Shown: piece by piece, positions 53,424 to 62,441 of the stretch
How positions within the stretch are numbered: the first letter of the stretch is position 1
How the letters are laid out: each line of letters opens with the position of its first letter
Assembly (NCBI RefSeq): GCF_042646165.1
Contig: NZ_JBHRTC010000007.1
Length of the DNA: 64,000 nt
From: Microbaculum marinum
GTDB taxonomy: Bacteria > Pseudomonadota > Alphaproteobacteria > Rhizobiales > Tepidamorphaceae
Direction: 5' to 3' (one strand)
Program-made: the position numbers and the translations under genes
Notes under the pieces: generated by a model
What the model was told of the DNA's origin: nothing
Databases searched by the model: none
What the model saw: the letters and a program-made list of their open reading frames with translations, nothing else

Positions 53424-53858
53424 ATGACCTTGGTCATCAATCTGCTGCAGGAAAAGGGACAGGCCGTCCACACCGTCGATCCGGGCGCCAGCGTCTACGA
53501 CGCGATCCGGAAGATGGCCGATGAAGACATCGGCTCCCTGGTCGTCGTGGAAAACGGACAGATGGCGGGCATCATCACCGAGCGCCACTATGCCCGCAGC
53601 GTCATCCTGCGCGGCAAGGCGTCGGCAAACACCCCGGTGAGGGACATCATGGCGCGGCGCGTCCATTGCGTCGGGCCGGAGGATTCGCTCGAAACCTGCA
53701 TGGCGATCATGACGGAGAGCAGGGTCCGCCATCTGCTGGTCATGCAGGGCGAGGACCTCGTCGGCCTGATCTCCATCGGCGACGTCGTCAAGGCGATCAT
53801 CTCCGAACAGAAGTTCATCATCGAGGAACTGGTCCACTTCGTCGGCGGCGGCCGGTAG
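53424..53858 (+). CDS. CBS-domain-pair protein
   Basis: The 144-residue protein is formed by two CBS domains in tandem (residues about 10-65 and 72-130), with VYDAIRKMADEDIGSLVVVENGQMAGIITERHYARSVILRG and CVGPEDSLETCMAIMTESRVRHLLVM. Such stand-alone pairs bind adenosyl nucleotides and regulate partners. The ATG at 53424 is used rather than one at 53376, because the first CBS strand starts right after it. Confidence 0.9.
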   Translation: MTLVINLLQEKGQAVHTVDPGASVYDAIRKMADEDIGSLVVVENGQMAGIITERHYARSVILRGKASANTPVRDIMARRVHCVGPEDSLETCMAIMTESRVRHLLVMQGEDLVGLISIGDVVKAIISEQKFIIEELVHFVGGGR

Positions 53859-53983
53859 GGCCCCGACGCGCGCCCTCGCCGATGACCGCGGAAAAAGCCC
53901 GGGCCGATGGAACCCGGTGCCGGCGCGGGCGTTCCTCCTTATCGCCGTCCGGCACTCCGGACGAAGGAGTGGGGGTAACTTCA

Positions 53984-54055
53984 ATGACTGATATCGTCTC
54001 GGCGGTCGTCCTGAGCGTATCGATCTTCCTGATCGTGGTGCTCGTGGCCGGCTGA
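53984..54055 (+). CDS. Possible 23-residue membrane peptide
   Basis: The frame MTDIVSAVVLSVSIFLIVVLVAG spans one hydrophobic helix and ends at a stop. aaggagtggggg lies upstream. The single-helix form resembles small subunit peptides of membrane complexes, but I cannot name it. Short, so chance is possible. A GC hairpin (54065-54093) lies just beyond. Confidence 0.35.
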   Translation: MTDIVSAVVLSVSIFLIVVLVAG

Positions 54056-54064
54056 TCCCGCGCA

Positions 54065-54093
54065 CCGACGGGGCGCCGCTCGCACCCCGTCGG
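54065..54093. terminator. Possible GC hairpin terminator without T tract
   Basis: ccgacgggg-cgccgctcgca-ccccgtcgg is a perfect 9-bp stem between two convergent transcription units (53.9 kb plus, 54.1 kb minus). It lacks a run of T, so any termination role would be weak or bidirectional. Confidence 0.35.
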
Positions 54094-54123
54094 CGGACGC
54101 CAACGCGTCCTCGATCCGCCCGC

Positions 54124-54987
54124 CTATCCTGCGGCACACGAGTAGAAGCCGCGGTAGCCGACGGTCGGCCCCTCCTCGAGCGCGAAGATCAGTTCGGCAT
54201 CCGATCGCCAGTCCGCCTCGTCGCCCAGCGGGCGCACGGTCATGGTGAGGCCCGGGACCTCGAACGTCGCATCGCCGGCGGCGGCGTCTCCCGTGCCCTC
54301 GAGGGCGATGAGGACGCCGTTGAGCTTCATCGCGCCCGAGCCGCCGTCGCGCGAGGCCCACAGGATCGGATCGGTCTCGGGGCTGCGGTTGAAGGCGCAG
54401 CGCGCGCCCTCGCCGAGAAGCCGGTCGGCCTCCGCAGCCGGCATCGGCGCCGGGTCGAGCTCGGCGAGCAGCGTGTTGGCGAGGGCGTCGTCCAGCGTGC
54501 CGGCCTCTGCCGCCGGATCCTCGTATATTTCCGCCACCGTGTCGCCGCGCGAGACCTCGGCGATCAGGTAGCGCATCTCGGCGATCTCGCGGCGCTGCGC
54601 CGCGATGATCTCGTCGGCCAGCTTGCGCACGCGGGGATCCCGGATCTGGGCGCGCTCGGATGTCATGACGGCGATCGAGTGGTGCGGGATCATCGCGCTC
54701 ATGTAACTGGGGCCCGAAACGGTGACCTGGCTGCGGACCAGCCACAAGGACAGCGCGAACACGATCACGGCGCCGGCGAAGATCGCGATGTTGAGGCGCC
54801 TGCTGGAATACATGCCCAGCATGAAGGCGAGCATGACGACCGCCATGGTGGCGCCCATCAGGATCGCCATGTAGGTGCGCGTCTCGGAATAGAAGACGTG
54901 CTCCCAGGCGTAGGTGTTGAGGTACATCAGGACGAACATCACCACCGTCGAGGTGAGGATCATCGCGCCGAAGCGAAGGTAGGACAT
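54124..54987 (-). CDS. Membrane-anchored DUF305 protein with an extra C-terminal domain
   Basis: The 287-residue protein has three N-terminal helices (about residues 5-30, 40-60, 65-85) and a DUF305 domain (about 95-165) with SAMIPHHSIAVMTSERAQIRDPRVRKLADEI. The His pair in MIPHH is the typical DUF305 metal-binding patch, seen in copper-linked proteins. The C-terminal 120 residues (SRGDTVAEIYEDPAAEAGTL to GYRGFYSCAAG) form an extra domain I do not recognise. The ATG at 54987 follows ggagga. Function unknown, possibly metal handling. Confidence 0.82.
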   Translation of the reverse strand: MSYLRFGAMILTSTVVMFVLMYLNTYAWEHVFYSETRTYMAILMGATMAVVMLAFMLGMYSSRRLNIAIFAGAVIVFALSLWLVRSQVTVSGPSYMSAMIPHHSIAVMTSERAQIRDPRVRKLADEIIAAQRREIAEMRYLIAEVSRGDTVAEIYEDPAAEAGTLDDALANTLLAELDPAPMPAAEADRLLGEGARCAFNRSPETDPILWASRDGGSGAMKLNGVLIALEGTGDAAAGDATFEVPGLTMTVRPLGDEADWRSDAELIFALEEGPTVGYRGFYSCAAG

Positions 54988-55178
54988 GGCGGTTCCTCCA
55001 GTGGAAAGGCCCGGGCCGGGAGCGGGGGCGCCGGTATCGCGGGCGAGGCCGCGGGCGCCACACCAGCCTGCGCGGCCGAGCGGGCGCCAGACGTGTGCAG
55101 TCCCTGTGCAACAGGTCGGGCGCGAGGAAGTTCCAATGCCGGGCGGAATCGCACTCGCCCCGGCGGCGGATCCCGCGT

Positions 55179-56111
55179 CTAGCCGGACGCGGTGGTCGGG
55201 CCCTGCACGGCGCCGTGGATGTGTATCCGGTTGCGCCCGGCCTCCTTCGCCGAATAGAGCGCATCGTCGGCCCGGGCGTAGAGATCGGTGACCGTGTCGC
55301 GGGTCCGCGCGGCGGCTACTCCGGCGGAGAAGGTGTAGGCGAGGTCGGTCTGCGCGCCCAGCGGCCGGGAGCGACGTACGGTCGACAGGATGCGCTCGAT
55401 GATGAGCACCGCCTGCGCCTCCGAGGTATCCGGCAGCACCAGCGCGAACTCTTCCCCGCCCAGCCGGCCGAAACAGTCGGTTCGCCGGACGAAGCGCCGG
55501 ACGAGGCCGGTGAAGTCGCGCAGGACCATGTCGCCGGTGTGGTGGCCGAACCGGTCGTTGATCTGCTTGAAGTGGTCCAGGTCCAGGATCGCCAGGCAAC
55601 CCGACTGTCCGTCGCCGGTTCGATGCTCCAGCATGTCGGCTATGCGCGCCATCGCGAAGCGCCGGTTGGTCACACCGGTCAGGTCGTCGGTGTAGGAGGC
55701 CTTGATCGCGGCATCGCGCTGCTGGCGCACCGCGCGGTGGTCCGGCCGCAGATCGGTGATGTCGCTGGCCACGCACAGCATCCAGCCGTCGGCACGGACC
55801 GTTTCGGTCATCCAGAACCAGCGCCCGTCCCACAGGTCGGTCTCGAAGGCGCGGTAGCCGACCTTGCCGCGCCGGCCCTGCGTGCTGACCAGCCATTCCT
55901 CGAAATCGGCGACGCTGATCACCGTGCCCCTGCGCGCCTTGAAATTCCGCCGCATCAGGTCGGCGAAGGTGAGCATCTCGTCGGGCTCGACGAAAAATGC
56001 CGACCGGAACGCCGCGTTGGCATAGCGAAGTCGGTCGAAACTGTCGTAGACGGCAACCAGGAGAGGAGTGCTCTCGTACAGTTTCGCGAGTTTCTCGAGG
56101 GCCTCATCCAT
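55179..56111 (-). CDS. PAS-GGDEF diguanylate cyclase
   Basis: The 310-residue soluble protein has a PAS-type sensor (about residues 5-120, YESTPLLVAVYDSFDRLRYANAAFRSAFF onward) and a GGDEF domain (about 140-300). The active-site motif is GGEEF, with inhibitory RRTD five residues before it. It would make cyclic di-GMP. The ATG at 56111 is the natural start. It lies between the DUF305 gene and a regulatory spacer upstream of the EF-hand gene. Confidence 0.93.
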   Translation of the reverse strand: MDEALEKLAKLYESTPLLVAVYDSFDRLRYANAAFRSAFFVEPDEMLTFADLMRRNFKARRGTVISVADFEEWLVSTQGRRGKVGYRAFETDLWDGRWFWMTETVRADGWMLCVASDITDLRPDHRAVRQQRDAAIKASYTDDLTGVTNRRFAMARIADMLEHRTGDGQSGCLAILDLDHFKQINDRFGHHTGDMVLRDFTGLVRRFVRRTDCFGRLGGEEFALVLPDTSEAQAVLIIERILSTVRRSRPLGAQTDLAYTFSAGVAAARTRDTVTDLYARADDALYSAKEAGRNRIHIHGAVQGPTTASG

Positions 56112-56361
56112 CGACCAATGTCCGATCTCGACGAAACGTCACCGAGCAGCGCTCGATAGGGGCAGGAGTCCGGCGCCGACCGACCCTGGTTCATTCCCGA
56201 GAAATCGACCGCGATGCGGATTCGATGCGCGGTCGCCCGAGTGAACGACAATTCACAGTCAGGGTTACCTTGAGTCAAGAAGCGAAGATAGAACGGGCAA
56301 CGATTCGCAGAGGCCCGCACCTGTCATGCGGGACGCTGCGCGGCCGTGGCATCGGGGAGGC
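56112..56361. other. Spacer upstream of the PAS-GGDEF gene; no gene seen
   Basis: No supported gene in these 250 bases. The stretch lies between the start of the minus-strand cyclase gene and the terminator of the minus-strand EF-hand gene, and must hold the cyclase promoter. Confidence 0.5.
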
Positions 56362-56404
56362 AAAAAAAAGCGCGACCCGGACGGGGGCGATGGCCGGGCC
56401 GCGC
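56362..56404 (-). terminator. Rho-independent terminator of the EF-hand gene
   Basis: On the minus strand an 11-bp stem (gcgcggcccgg/ccgggtcgcgc, one mismatch) with a 13-base loop is followed by eight T. It lies 56 bases past the stop of the EF-hand gene. Confidence 0.85.
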
Positions 56405-56459
56405 ATTTCCCTCCTGCCTGTCTGCGGGAGCAGGAAGGAAACTGAAGGTTCAGGATGGA

Positions 56460-57041
56460 TCAGTTGTCGTCGTCTTCCTCGTCGTAGCGGCCGTGGCTGA
56501 AGCCGCCGCGGTGAAAGTCCGGGCGATCGTCGATCGACAGGGCGCCGTCCTCGTTGCGGTCCAGGAACCGGACGATGCGGGTCGTCGGCCCGTCGAATTC
56601 TTCCTTCGTGATGACGGCGTCGCCATCCGGATCGAGAAACTGGAAGGCACGCACCGCGACCGGTTGCGTCAACTCCCGCAGCAGCGAATCGAACTCCTCG
56701 AGCGTCAGCCTTCCGTCGCCGTTGGCGTCGTGCTTGTCGAACTGGGCGGTCCGCGCGCTGTCTATCTCTGCGTCCGTCAGCCTGCCGTCCTTGTCGGCGT
56801 CGGCAAGCTGGAAGGCCCGTTTCATGATCATCGGGCCCATCATGCCGTGGGCGAACATCGGGTTGCCGGTCATCGGGCCCGGTCCGCGACCGGCCGGGCC
56901 GCGGGTATGATGATAGCGACCGCTGCACTCGGAATCCGAAGCGCGCTCGCAGCGATCGCTGCCGGCGTTCACAGCCGAGGAGATCCCGATGACGGCCATG
57001 ACCGCGCCCAGGGCAACGATTAGGGAAGTCGAGGTCTTCAT
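56460..57041 (-). CDS. Secreted protein with four EF-hand calcium loops
   Basis: The 193-residue protein has a signal peptide (residues 1-26, ending VNA) and a Gly/His/Met-rich linker. Four EF-hand loops follow: DADKDGRLTDAE, DANGDGRLTLEE, DPDGDAVITKEE and DRNEDGALSIDD. The first three keep Asp at positions 1, 3 and 5 and Glu at 12; the fourth ends in Asp. It ends in an acidic His/Asp-rich tail. Calcium binding in the periplasm is expected. The ATG at 57041 gives a normal signal. Function unknown. Confidence 0.88.
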   Translation of the reverse strand: MKTSTSLIVALGAVMAVIGISSAVNAGSDRCERASDSECSGRYHHTRGPAGRGPGPMTGNPMFAHGMMGPMIMKRAFQLADADKDGRLTDAEIDSARTAQFDKHDANGDGRLTLEEFDSLLRELTQPVAVRAFQFLDPDGDAVITKEEFDGPTTRIVRFLDRNEDGALSIDDRPDFHRGGFSHGRYDEEDDDN

Positions 57042-57186
57042 CCGGTCGCTCCGTGTGGCGTGCGGTCGTTGGCCTCAATATGAAGGGGAACAAGTCGCAA
57101 GAGTTTGTCCGAACGGCCCGAATGTGTATCGAATTGTATCAGGGGGCACCGTCCTGCCAGGACCCGTCTCTCGGGCCTGCGGAAGG

Positions 57187-58278
57187 TTATGACGAGGAAT
57201 GGGCTGCGATCACGGACCCGCTCAGGCCGATGGGGGCAAAGTCCACCGACGGGTAGTAGCTGGCCTGCCTGACGATCCGGGCGCGCTGGGCTTCGCTCAG
57301 CATCCTGCCCCGACCGATCTCGGCGCGGTTGAAGAGGCTGTCCCTGGCGTCGGCCGCAGCGATGGCGCCGCGAACCTCGCCGCGCGCCGCTGCGATCCCG
57401 AGGCGGTCCAGCAGTTCGGACACGATGGCGACCGGATCCGCATTCAGTTCCTCGTAGTTGAGACGCACGGCATCGGCGCAGCCCGTCCAGCTCACGTAGA
57501 AGTCCATGTACCAGGGCACGGCCATGTCGACGAGAAAATCGAGGACCTGTTCGTCGGGAAGGGACCGCAGTTCCGGCGTCACGAAGGCCTGCGGGATCTC
57601 CGGCCAGCGATGCTTGACGTGATCGAGCAGGCTCACGACGCTGTCGAAGATGTCGCGCACCAGAACCACCGGCTTCATCCGGAACTGGTCGACAAGACGC
57701 TGCGTGTCGTCGTGGTAGCGCACGTGGTGCTGGGCGACGAAGTGGCCGAAGCTTGCGCGGGCGACCCGCCAGGCGGAGAGTTCCTGCTCGCCGCGGCCGG
57801 TGCTTTCGGTGATCCAGGCGGACTTGATGCCCGGCAGTTCGGACAGGATGGTGCGCAGCCATGTCGAACCGGACTTCGGGAAGCAGGCGAGCAATATGCG
57901 GTGGCGAGGGCCCAGCATCCGCTGCACGCGGCAGGCGCCGCGCAGAAGTTCCTTCTCGATGTGCCCAAGTCCAGCGTTGCCGTAGGTCTCGACGAGGCCG
58001 GCGACGGGCCGCCGACTCGCTGTTGCCGCAAGCCGGTCCCTGCCCGTATTCCAGCGATGTGTGCCCCTCAAGGGCGCGCTTCGACGGAGGTAACGGCGGA
58101 GGTTGCGGATCCGGCAGCGCAGCGTGGCCCTGCGGTCCGCAGGGGTGTGCGGCCGGAGCGGGAGCGTTTGCCTCCGCCGATCGGGCAGCAAAATCCGGAA
58201 AGGGCTCGTGGCATTGCTATCCCCACATAACGATTGACGACCCAGCCCGAAGTTCAGCAGATAGCGGATCGACAACAC
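57187..58278 (-). CDS. Sulfotransferase-domain protein
   Basis: The frame encodes 363 residues; the sulfotransferase core starts near residue 128. The PAPS loop is ACFPKSGSTWLRTIL and the 3'-phosphate motif is VVLVRDIFDSVVSLLDH, both typical. The first 90 residues are Arg-rich and look out of place, so translation may begin later; I cannot fix the start. The acceptor is unknown. It is not clearly homologous to the shorter sulfotransferase-like gene at 28.9 kb. It is divergent from the response-regulator gene. Confidence 0.8.
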   Translation of the reverse strand: MLSIRYLLNFGLGRQSLCGDSNATSPFRILLPDRRRQTLPLRPHTPADRRATLRCRIRNLRRYLRRSAPLRGTHRWNTGRDRLAATASRRPVAGLVETYGNAGLGHIEKELLRGACRVQRMLGPRHRILLACFPKSGSTWLRTILSELPGIKSAWITESTGRGEQELSAWRVARASFGHFVAQHHVRYHDDTQRLVDQFRMKPVVLVRDIFDSVVSLLDHVKHRWPEIPQAFVTPELRSLPDEQVLDFLVDMAVPWYMDFYVSWTGCADAVRLNYEELNADPVAIVSELLDRLGIAAARGEVRGAIAAADARDSLFNRAEIGRGRMLSEAQRARIVRQASYYPSVDFAPIGLSGSVIAAHSSS

Positions 58279-58302
58279 AGCGTCGACGAAAAGATGACGT
58301 TG

Positions 58303-58317
58303 TTACAATATATTACA
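58303..58317. promoter_or_regulatory. Candidate direct-repeat site upstream of the two-component operon
   Basis: TTACA-atata-TTACA (58303-58317) lies 28 bases before the start codon, in an AT-rich block. OmpR-class regulators bind direct repeats spaced about ten bases, and here the spacing is ten. Autoregulation is plausible. Confidence 0.35.
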
Positions 58318-58345
58318 CTTTCCCGCCCAACGATTTGACGCGCGG

Positions 58346-59080
58346 ATGTATCACACCGAAATGGAAGGCAAGCCGCACATTCTGGTCGTGGACGATCATC
58401 GCGACATCCGCGAGCTGGTCGGCCGTTACCTCGTCAAGAACGGCTTCCGCACGACCACGGCCGAAAGTTCGGAAGACGCCCGCAAGGTTCTGCGCAGCGC
58501 GGCGATCGACCTGGTCGTGCTCGACATCATGATGCCGGGAGAGGGCGGCCTGTCGCTGTGCCGCTACCTGCGCGAATCCACAGCGGTTCCGGTCATCCTG
58601 CTGACCGCGATGGCGGAGGAGACCGACCGGATCGTCGGACTGGAAATCGGCGCGGACGACTATCTGACCAAACCCTTCAATCCCCGCGAACTGCTGGCCC
58701 GCATCCGGTCGGTGCTGCGGCGCACGCAGTCGCTGCCGCCGACCCGCGAGCCGCCGGGCAAGGGCCGCTACCGGTTCGAGGGCTGGATGCTCGATCCGGC
58801 GAGGCGCGAGCTGACCGGCACAGACGGCGTCGCGGTGCCGCTGTCGACCGGGGAGTTCCGGCTGCTCGTGGCTTTCCTGGACAGGCCCGGCGTGGTGCTC
58901 AGCCGCGACCAGTTGCTCGACATTACCCGCGGCCGCGAGGCGGCGCCGTTCGACCGGTCGATCGACAACCAGGTCAGCCGGCTGAGACGCAAAATCGAGA
59001 TCGATCCGAGGTCGCCGGAACTGATCAAGACGGTGTGGGGCGGCGGCTACAGCTTTTCCGGCAGCGTGGAACGCGAATGA
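58346..59080 (+). CDS. OmpR-family response regulator
   Basis: The 244-residue protein has a receiver domain (residues 10-125) with all key residues: Asp16, Asp17, phospho-acceptor Asp60, Thr87 and Lys109. A C-terminal winged-helix domain follows (about 140-240, LSTGEFRLLVAFLDRPGVVLSRDQLLDITRG and KTVWGGGYSF). It is co-transcribed with the histidine kinase, whose ATG overlaps its stop by 4 bases. Target genes unknown; its own promoter holds a candidate repeat. Confidence 0.95.
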   Translation: MYHTEMEGKPHILVVDDHRDIRELVGRYLVKNGFRTTTAESSEDARKVLRSAAIDLVVLDIMMPGEGGLSLCRYLRESTAVPVILLTAMAEETDRIVGLEIGADDYLTKPFNPRELLARIRSVLRRTQSLPPTREPPGKGRYRFEGWMLDPARRELTGTDGVAVPLSTGEFRLLVAFLDRPGVVLSRDQLLDITRGREAAPFDRSIDNQVSRLRRKIEIDPRSPELIKTVWGGGYSFSGSVERE

Positions 59081-60444
59081 GACTGCCGCCGCGAAGCTTC
59101 ACCGGCCAACTGGCGCTGCTGCTGTTCCTGGCCCTGGTCGTCGCGCAGGTGGTCGCCTTCCTGCTGTTTGCCGGGGAGCGCATGCGGGTGGCGCGCCAGG
59201 CCTATCAGGAGACGGTGGTGGAGCGGGCGCTGGTGCTGCGGCGGCTGCTCGTCGACATGCCGGCCGGGCTGCGGCCGCGGCTGCTCGAGGTCGCCAGTTC
59301 GCGGTTCGTGCGGTTCTGGACGAGCGACCAGCCGCAGACCGGCAATGGCACGGATCCCGCCTCCCGCTATCTGGGCACGGAGCTTGCCAAGGCGCTCGAC
59401 CTGCCGAGGCGCAGGGTGCGCGTGGCCGTCGGGTTCGACGCCGACGACTCACGCTGGTGGAATCCGTTCGACACCACCCCGCCGCCGCCGCCGCAGATCG
59501 GCTGGTTCAAGGCTGCCATCGGCATGCCGAACAACGAGTGGATGAACATCGCAACCGCGCCGCCGCCTGATCCGAGGCCGTTCGGCCGGGCGCTGTTCAT
59601 CAGTCTGGGCCTGTCGACGATCGCGACGCTGCTGGCTGCGGTCCTGGTTGCCGGCCGGATCGTACGGCCCATGAAGAGGCTTGCGGAGGCGGCGGACAGG
59701 CTCGGCCGCGGCGAGGCGGTCGGCGCATTGCCGGAAACAGGTCCGGACGAGGCCCGCCGGTCGGCCCGCGCCTTCAACGAGATGCGCGAGCGCCTCGACC
59801 GGTTCGTCAGGGACCGCACACAGATGCTGGCTGCGATATCGCACGACCTGCGCACCCCGATCACCAGCCTCAGATTGCGGGCCGAACTCGTCGACGACGA
59901 GGAGACGCGCGACAAGCTGATCGAGACGATCGAGGAAATGCAGGACATGACCGAGGCAACGCTGGAGTTCGTGCGCGCCGAGCGCACCGAGGAGGACACC
60001 CGGCCGGCTGACCTCGCCGCGCTCGTCGACAGCCTGGCGGCGGACCTGGTGGAGATCGGCTACGACGTGGAAGTGTCGGCCGAGGGCGTGCGGCCGGTGG
60101 TGCGCGGGCGGACCGTGGCGCTGCGCCGGGCGATCCGCAACGTCATCGAGAACGCGGTGCGCTACGGCGGCCACGCCCGGGTGACCGTCAGCGTGCCCGA
60201 CGGCGCCGCGCCGAGGGAGGCCCTGATCGTCATCGAGGACGAGGGGCCGGGCCTTCCCGATGCGGAACTCGAGCGGGTCTTCGAGCCGTTCGTGCGCGGC
60301 GAGACGTCACGCAGTCGCCAGACCGGCGGGATCGGGCTTGGTCTGGCGGTCGCCCGCACGATCTTCCGCTCGCACGGCGGCGACATCAGGCTGCGCAACC
60401 GGGAGGAAGGTGGCCTGCAGGCGGTGTTGTCGCTGCCGGTCTAG
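59077..60444 (+). CDS. EnvZ-like sensor histidine kinase
   Basis: The 455-residue inner-membrane kinase has two helices (about residues 9-32 and 171-193) flanking a periplasmic sensor rich in Trp/Pro (WWNPFDTTPPPPPQ). A HAMP domain (about 194-245), an H-box with His256 (SHDLRTPITSLRLRAEL) and a catalytic domain with N, G1 (DEGPGLP) and G2 (GGIGLGLAV) boxes complete it. Signal unknown. Its ATG overlaps the regulator stop (ATGA). Confidence 0.95.
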   Translation: MRLPPRSFTGQLALLLFLALVVAQVVAFLLFAGERMRVARQAYQETVVERALVLRRLLVDMPAGLRPRLLEVASSRFVRFWTSDQPQTGNGTDPASRYLGTELAKALDLPRRRVRVAVGFDADDSRWWNPFDTTPPPPPQIGWFKAAIGMPNNEWMNIATAPPPDPRPFGRALFISLGLSTIATLLAAVLVAGRIVRPMKRLAEAADRLGRGEAVGALPETGPDEARRSARAFNEMRERLDRFVRDRTQMLAAISHDLRTPITSLRLRAELVDDEETRDKLIETIEEMQDMTEATLEFVRAERTEEDTRPADLAALVDSLAADLVEIGYDVEVSAEGVRPVVRGRTVALRRAIRNVIENAVRYGGHARVTVSVPDGAAPREALIVIEDEGPGLPDAELERVFEPFVRGETSRSRQTGGIGLGLAVARTIFRSHGGDIRLRNREEGGLQAVLSLPV

Positions 60445-60474
60445 CTTCCGGCGCCGGCGGCAGCGCCTCCCCGT

Positions 60475-60981
60475 TCAGTCGAACTCGAACGAGTAGGTCA
60501 GCGTGAAATTGCCCTCGTCGACGAGCGTGCTCCTGATCCGGATCGCCAGCAGGTCGCCCTTGCCGATCGAGACGACCTTGCTCTTCTTCGTGGCGCAGTC
60601 GCCGGTCCCCGTCACCTTGCAGGTCAGGACCGTGTTCGCACCGTTGATCCTGAGGTTCACCCGGAGATTGCCGCTGACGGGAATGGTCTGCGTGACGACG
60701 TGGACGCGCAGGTTGCTCAGGTCGCCGGCAGGCATACGGACCTGGACGGCGGTTTCGCCCTGTCCGGTGGAAGGATAGTCCGGCGGCAGGGCCGTCGTCA
60801 TTCCCGGCGACGTGAAGATGGTGTCGACGTTGGGCCCCTGATTGAAGCCGCCGGTCAGTACCTGGGTGCCGTTGTCCAGCGCGGCAGCGGGCGCTGCGGC
60901 AACGAGCGTGAGCGCAAGCCCGAAACCGAGCGCTGCGGCGGTCGAGCGGACCGCAAGACGTGAAACGTGCGAAGCAATCAT
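60475..60981 (-). CDS. Secreted protein of unknown function
   Basis: The 168-residue protein has a signal peptide (about residues 1-34, ending AAA). The mature domain alternates beta strands (ALPPDYPSTGQGETAVQVRMPAG, NLRVHVVTQTIPVSGNLRVNLRINGAN, LAIRIRSTLVDEGNFTLTYSFEFD) and has two Cys close together (TCKVTGTGDC), probably a small disulfide loop. No family recognised. It converges on the kinase gene end and stands alone. Confidence 0.75.
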   Translation of the reverse strand: MIASHVSRLAVRSTAAALGFGLALTLVAAAPAAALDNGTQVLTGGFNQGPNVDTIFTSPGMTTALPPDYPSTGQGETAVQVRMPAGDLSNLRVHVVTQTIPVSGNLRVNLRINGANTVLTCKVTGTGDCATKKSKVVSIGKGDLLAIRIRSTLVDEGNFTLTYSFEFD

Positions 60982-61445
60982 CAGTATGCCCCTCCCAAAG
61001 GTTTTCCCACGACAGTCCCGGACACCCGGTCTTCGGGCTCCGGCAAACTGCCGTTTGACAATCCTCGCGTGATAGCAGGCGAAGCACCCCGCGTCCCCTC
61101 ACAATCGCGACAGGGCCGAGCGGCCCGATGAGACGGCACGGCCAGGTATCCAAGGCGGGAGGTCCGAAGCAGCCGAGGGCCGCCTGACCCATCGGGAGCC
61201 AGGGCCCGGCCCGGTCCTGCCAGATTCCGTCTTGCCCGAATTTGTCATATAACTATACTAACCATATCCGCAGTTCATAATGTCACATGGGCATGGCTGC
61301 GACCGGAACCCGCCGTCGTGGCGGGACGAGCAGGAAACAGGCGTTCCGCAGCGGCCGCCGATCCGGCGGAAACGCGTCCGGCAGGAGACGCATCCGCGGG
61401 CCGGCATCCAGAAGACCGTCCGGGACGCCCAGAGGGAGGAAACAA
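60982..61445. other. Spacer upstream of the TRAP operon; no gene seen
   Basis: No supported gene in these 464 bases. An AT-rich block at 61239-61270 stands out in GC-rich sequence and looks like the TRAP promoter region. The 180 bases after it would be a long leader. Confidence 0.5.
61232..61259 (+). promoter_or_regulatory. Candidate sigma-70-type promoter of the TRAP operon
   Basis: TTGCCC (61232-61237) and TATACT (61254-61259) are separated by 16 bases, in an AT-rich block. The next start codon is 187 bases away. Confidence 0.3.
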
Positions 61446-62441
61446 ATGGATCGTTCAATCGATCGACGTATCGTTCTGGGCATCGCCGCGGGCATCGTCG
61501 CCGGCGCCGGGCTGCTGGCCGACCACGTCTCGGCGGCGACGGACCTGAAGTGGGCGCACGTCTACGAGGAGGGCTCCGCCTATCACCAGTGCGCGCTCTG
61601 GGCGGCCGACGAGATCAAGGCGAAGACCGACGGGCGGGTGAACATCTCCGTGTTTCCGGCCTCGTCGCTGGGCAACGAGGCAGACATCAACGAAGGCCTC
61701 ACGATCGGCTCGGTCGACATTATCTACACCGGGCCGAACTTCGCGGAACGCGACTACGGGCCGATCGCCATCTCCGACTACCCGTTCATGCTGAAGGACT
61801 ACGCGCACTGGCAGGCCTATCGCGACAGCGACCTCTTCAAGGAGCTGTCGGAAGGCTACAAGGAGGCGACCGGCCACACCGTGATGGCGATCACCTGGTA
61901 CGGCTACCGGCACGTCACCTCGAAGTTCCCGATCACCAAGCCGGACGACATGAAGGGCCTGAAGATCCGGGTGCCGGATTCGCCGGTGATGGTGATGTTC
62001 CCGAACGCGGTCGGCGCCAATCCGACGCCGATCGCCTTCGCCGAGGTCTACCTGGCCCTGCAGCAGGGCGTGGTCGACGCGCAGGAAAATCCGCTGCCGA
62101 CGATCAAGTTCAAGAAGTTCTACGAGGTCCAGTCGAACATCAACCTGACCGGCCACATCGGCAACTCGCTGATCATCATCGTCTCGGACAGCGCGATGGG
62201 CAAGATCGGCGACGACGCCGGCGTCGTCGAAGAGGTGATGAAGGCGGCCGCGGCCAGGTGCGCCGACGAGATCAACCAGGCCGAGACGGACCTGAAGCAG
62301 TGGTTCCGCGACCAGGGCATCGAGGTCAACGAGGTCGACAAGGACGCCTTTCAGAAGGCGGTCCTGCCGATCCTGACGGACGAGTCCCGGGTGCCCTATA
62401 CCCGCGACCAGTTCGACCGGCTGCAGGCGCTCGCGAACTGA
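61446..62441 (+). CDS. TRAP transporter substrate-binding protein (DctP-type)
   Basis: The 331-residue periplasmic protein has a signal-type N-terminus with RRIVLGIAAG (ending VSA). The DctP fold is marked by KWAHVYEEGSAYHQCALWAADEIKAKT, YDIIYTGPN-like segment VDIIYTGPNFAERDYGPIAISDYPFM, and the signature RVPDSPVMVMFPNAVGANPTPIAFAEVYLALQQGVVDAQENPL, with the conserved Arg that binds a carboxylate. Substrate unknown, a C4-dicarboxylate or similar organic acid. The ATG follows gaggaaac. It heads the operon with dctQ and dctM. Confidence 0.95.
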   Translation: MDRSIDRRIVLGIAAGIVAGAGLLADHVSAATDLKWAHVYEEGSAYHQCALWAADEIKAKTDGRVNISVFPASSLGNEADINEGLTIGSVDIIYTGPNFAERDYGPIAISDYPFMLKDYAHWQAYRDSDLFKELSEGYKEATGHTVMAITWYGYRHVTSKFPITKPDDMKGLKIRVPDSPVMVMFPNAVGANPTPIAFAEVYLALQQGVVDAQENPLPTIKFKKFYEVQSNINLTGHIGNSLIIIVSDSAMGKIGDDAGVVEEVMKAAAARCADEINQAETDLKQWFRDQGIEVNEVDKDAFQKAVLPILTDESRVPYTRDQFDRLQALAN

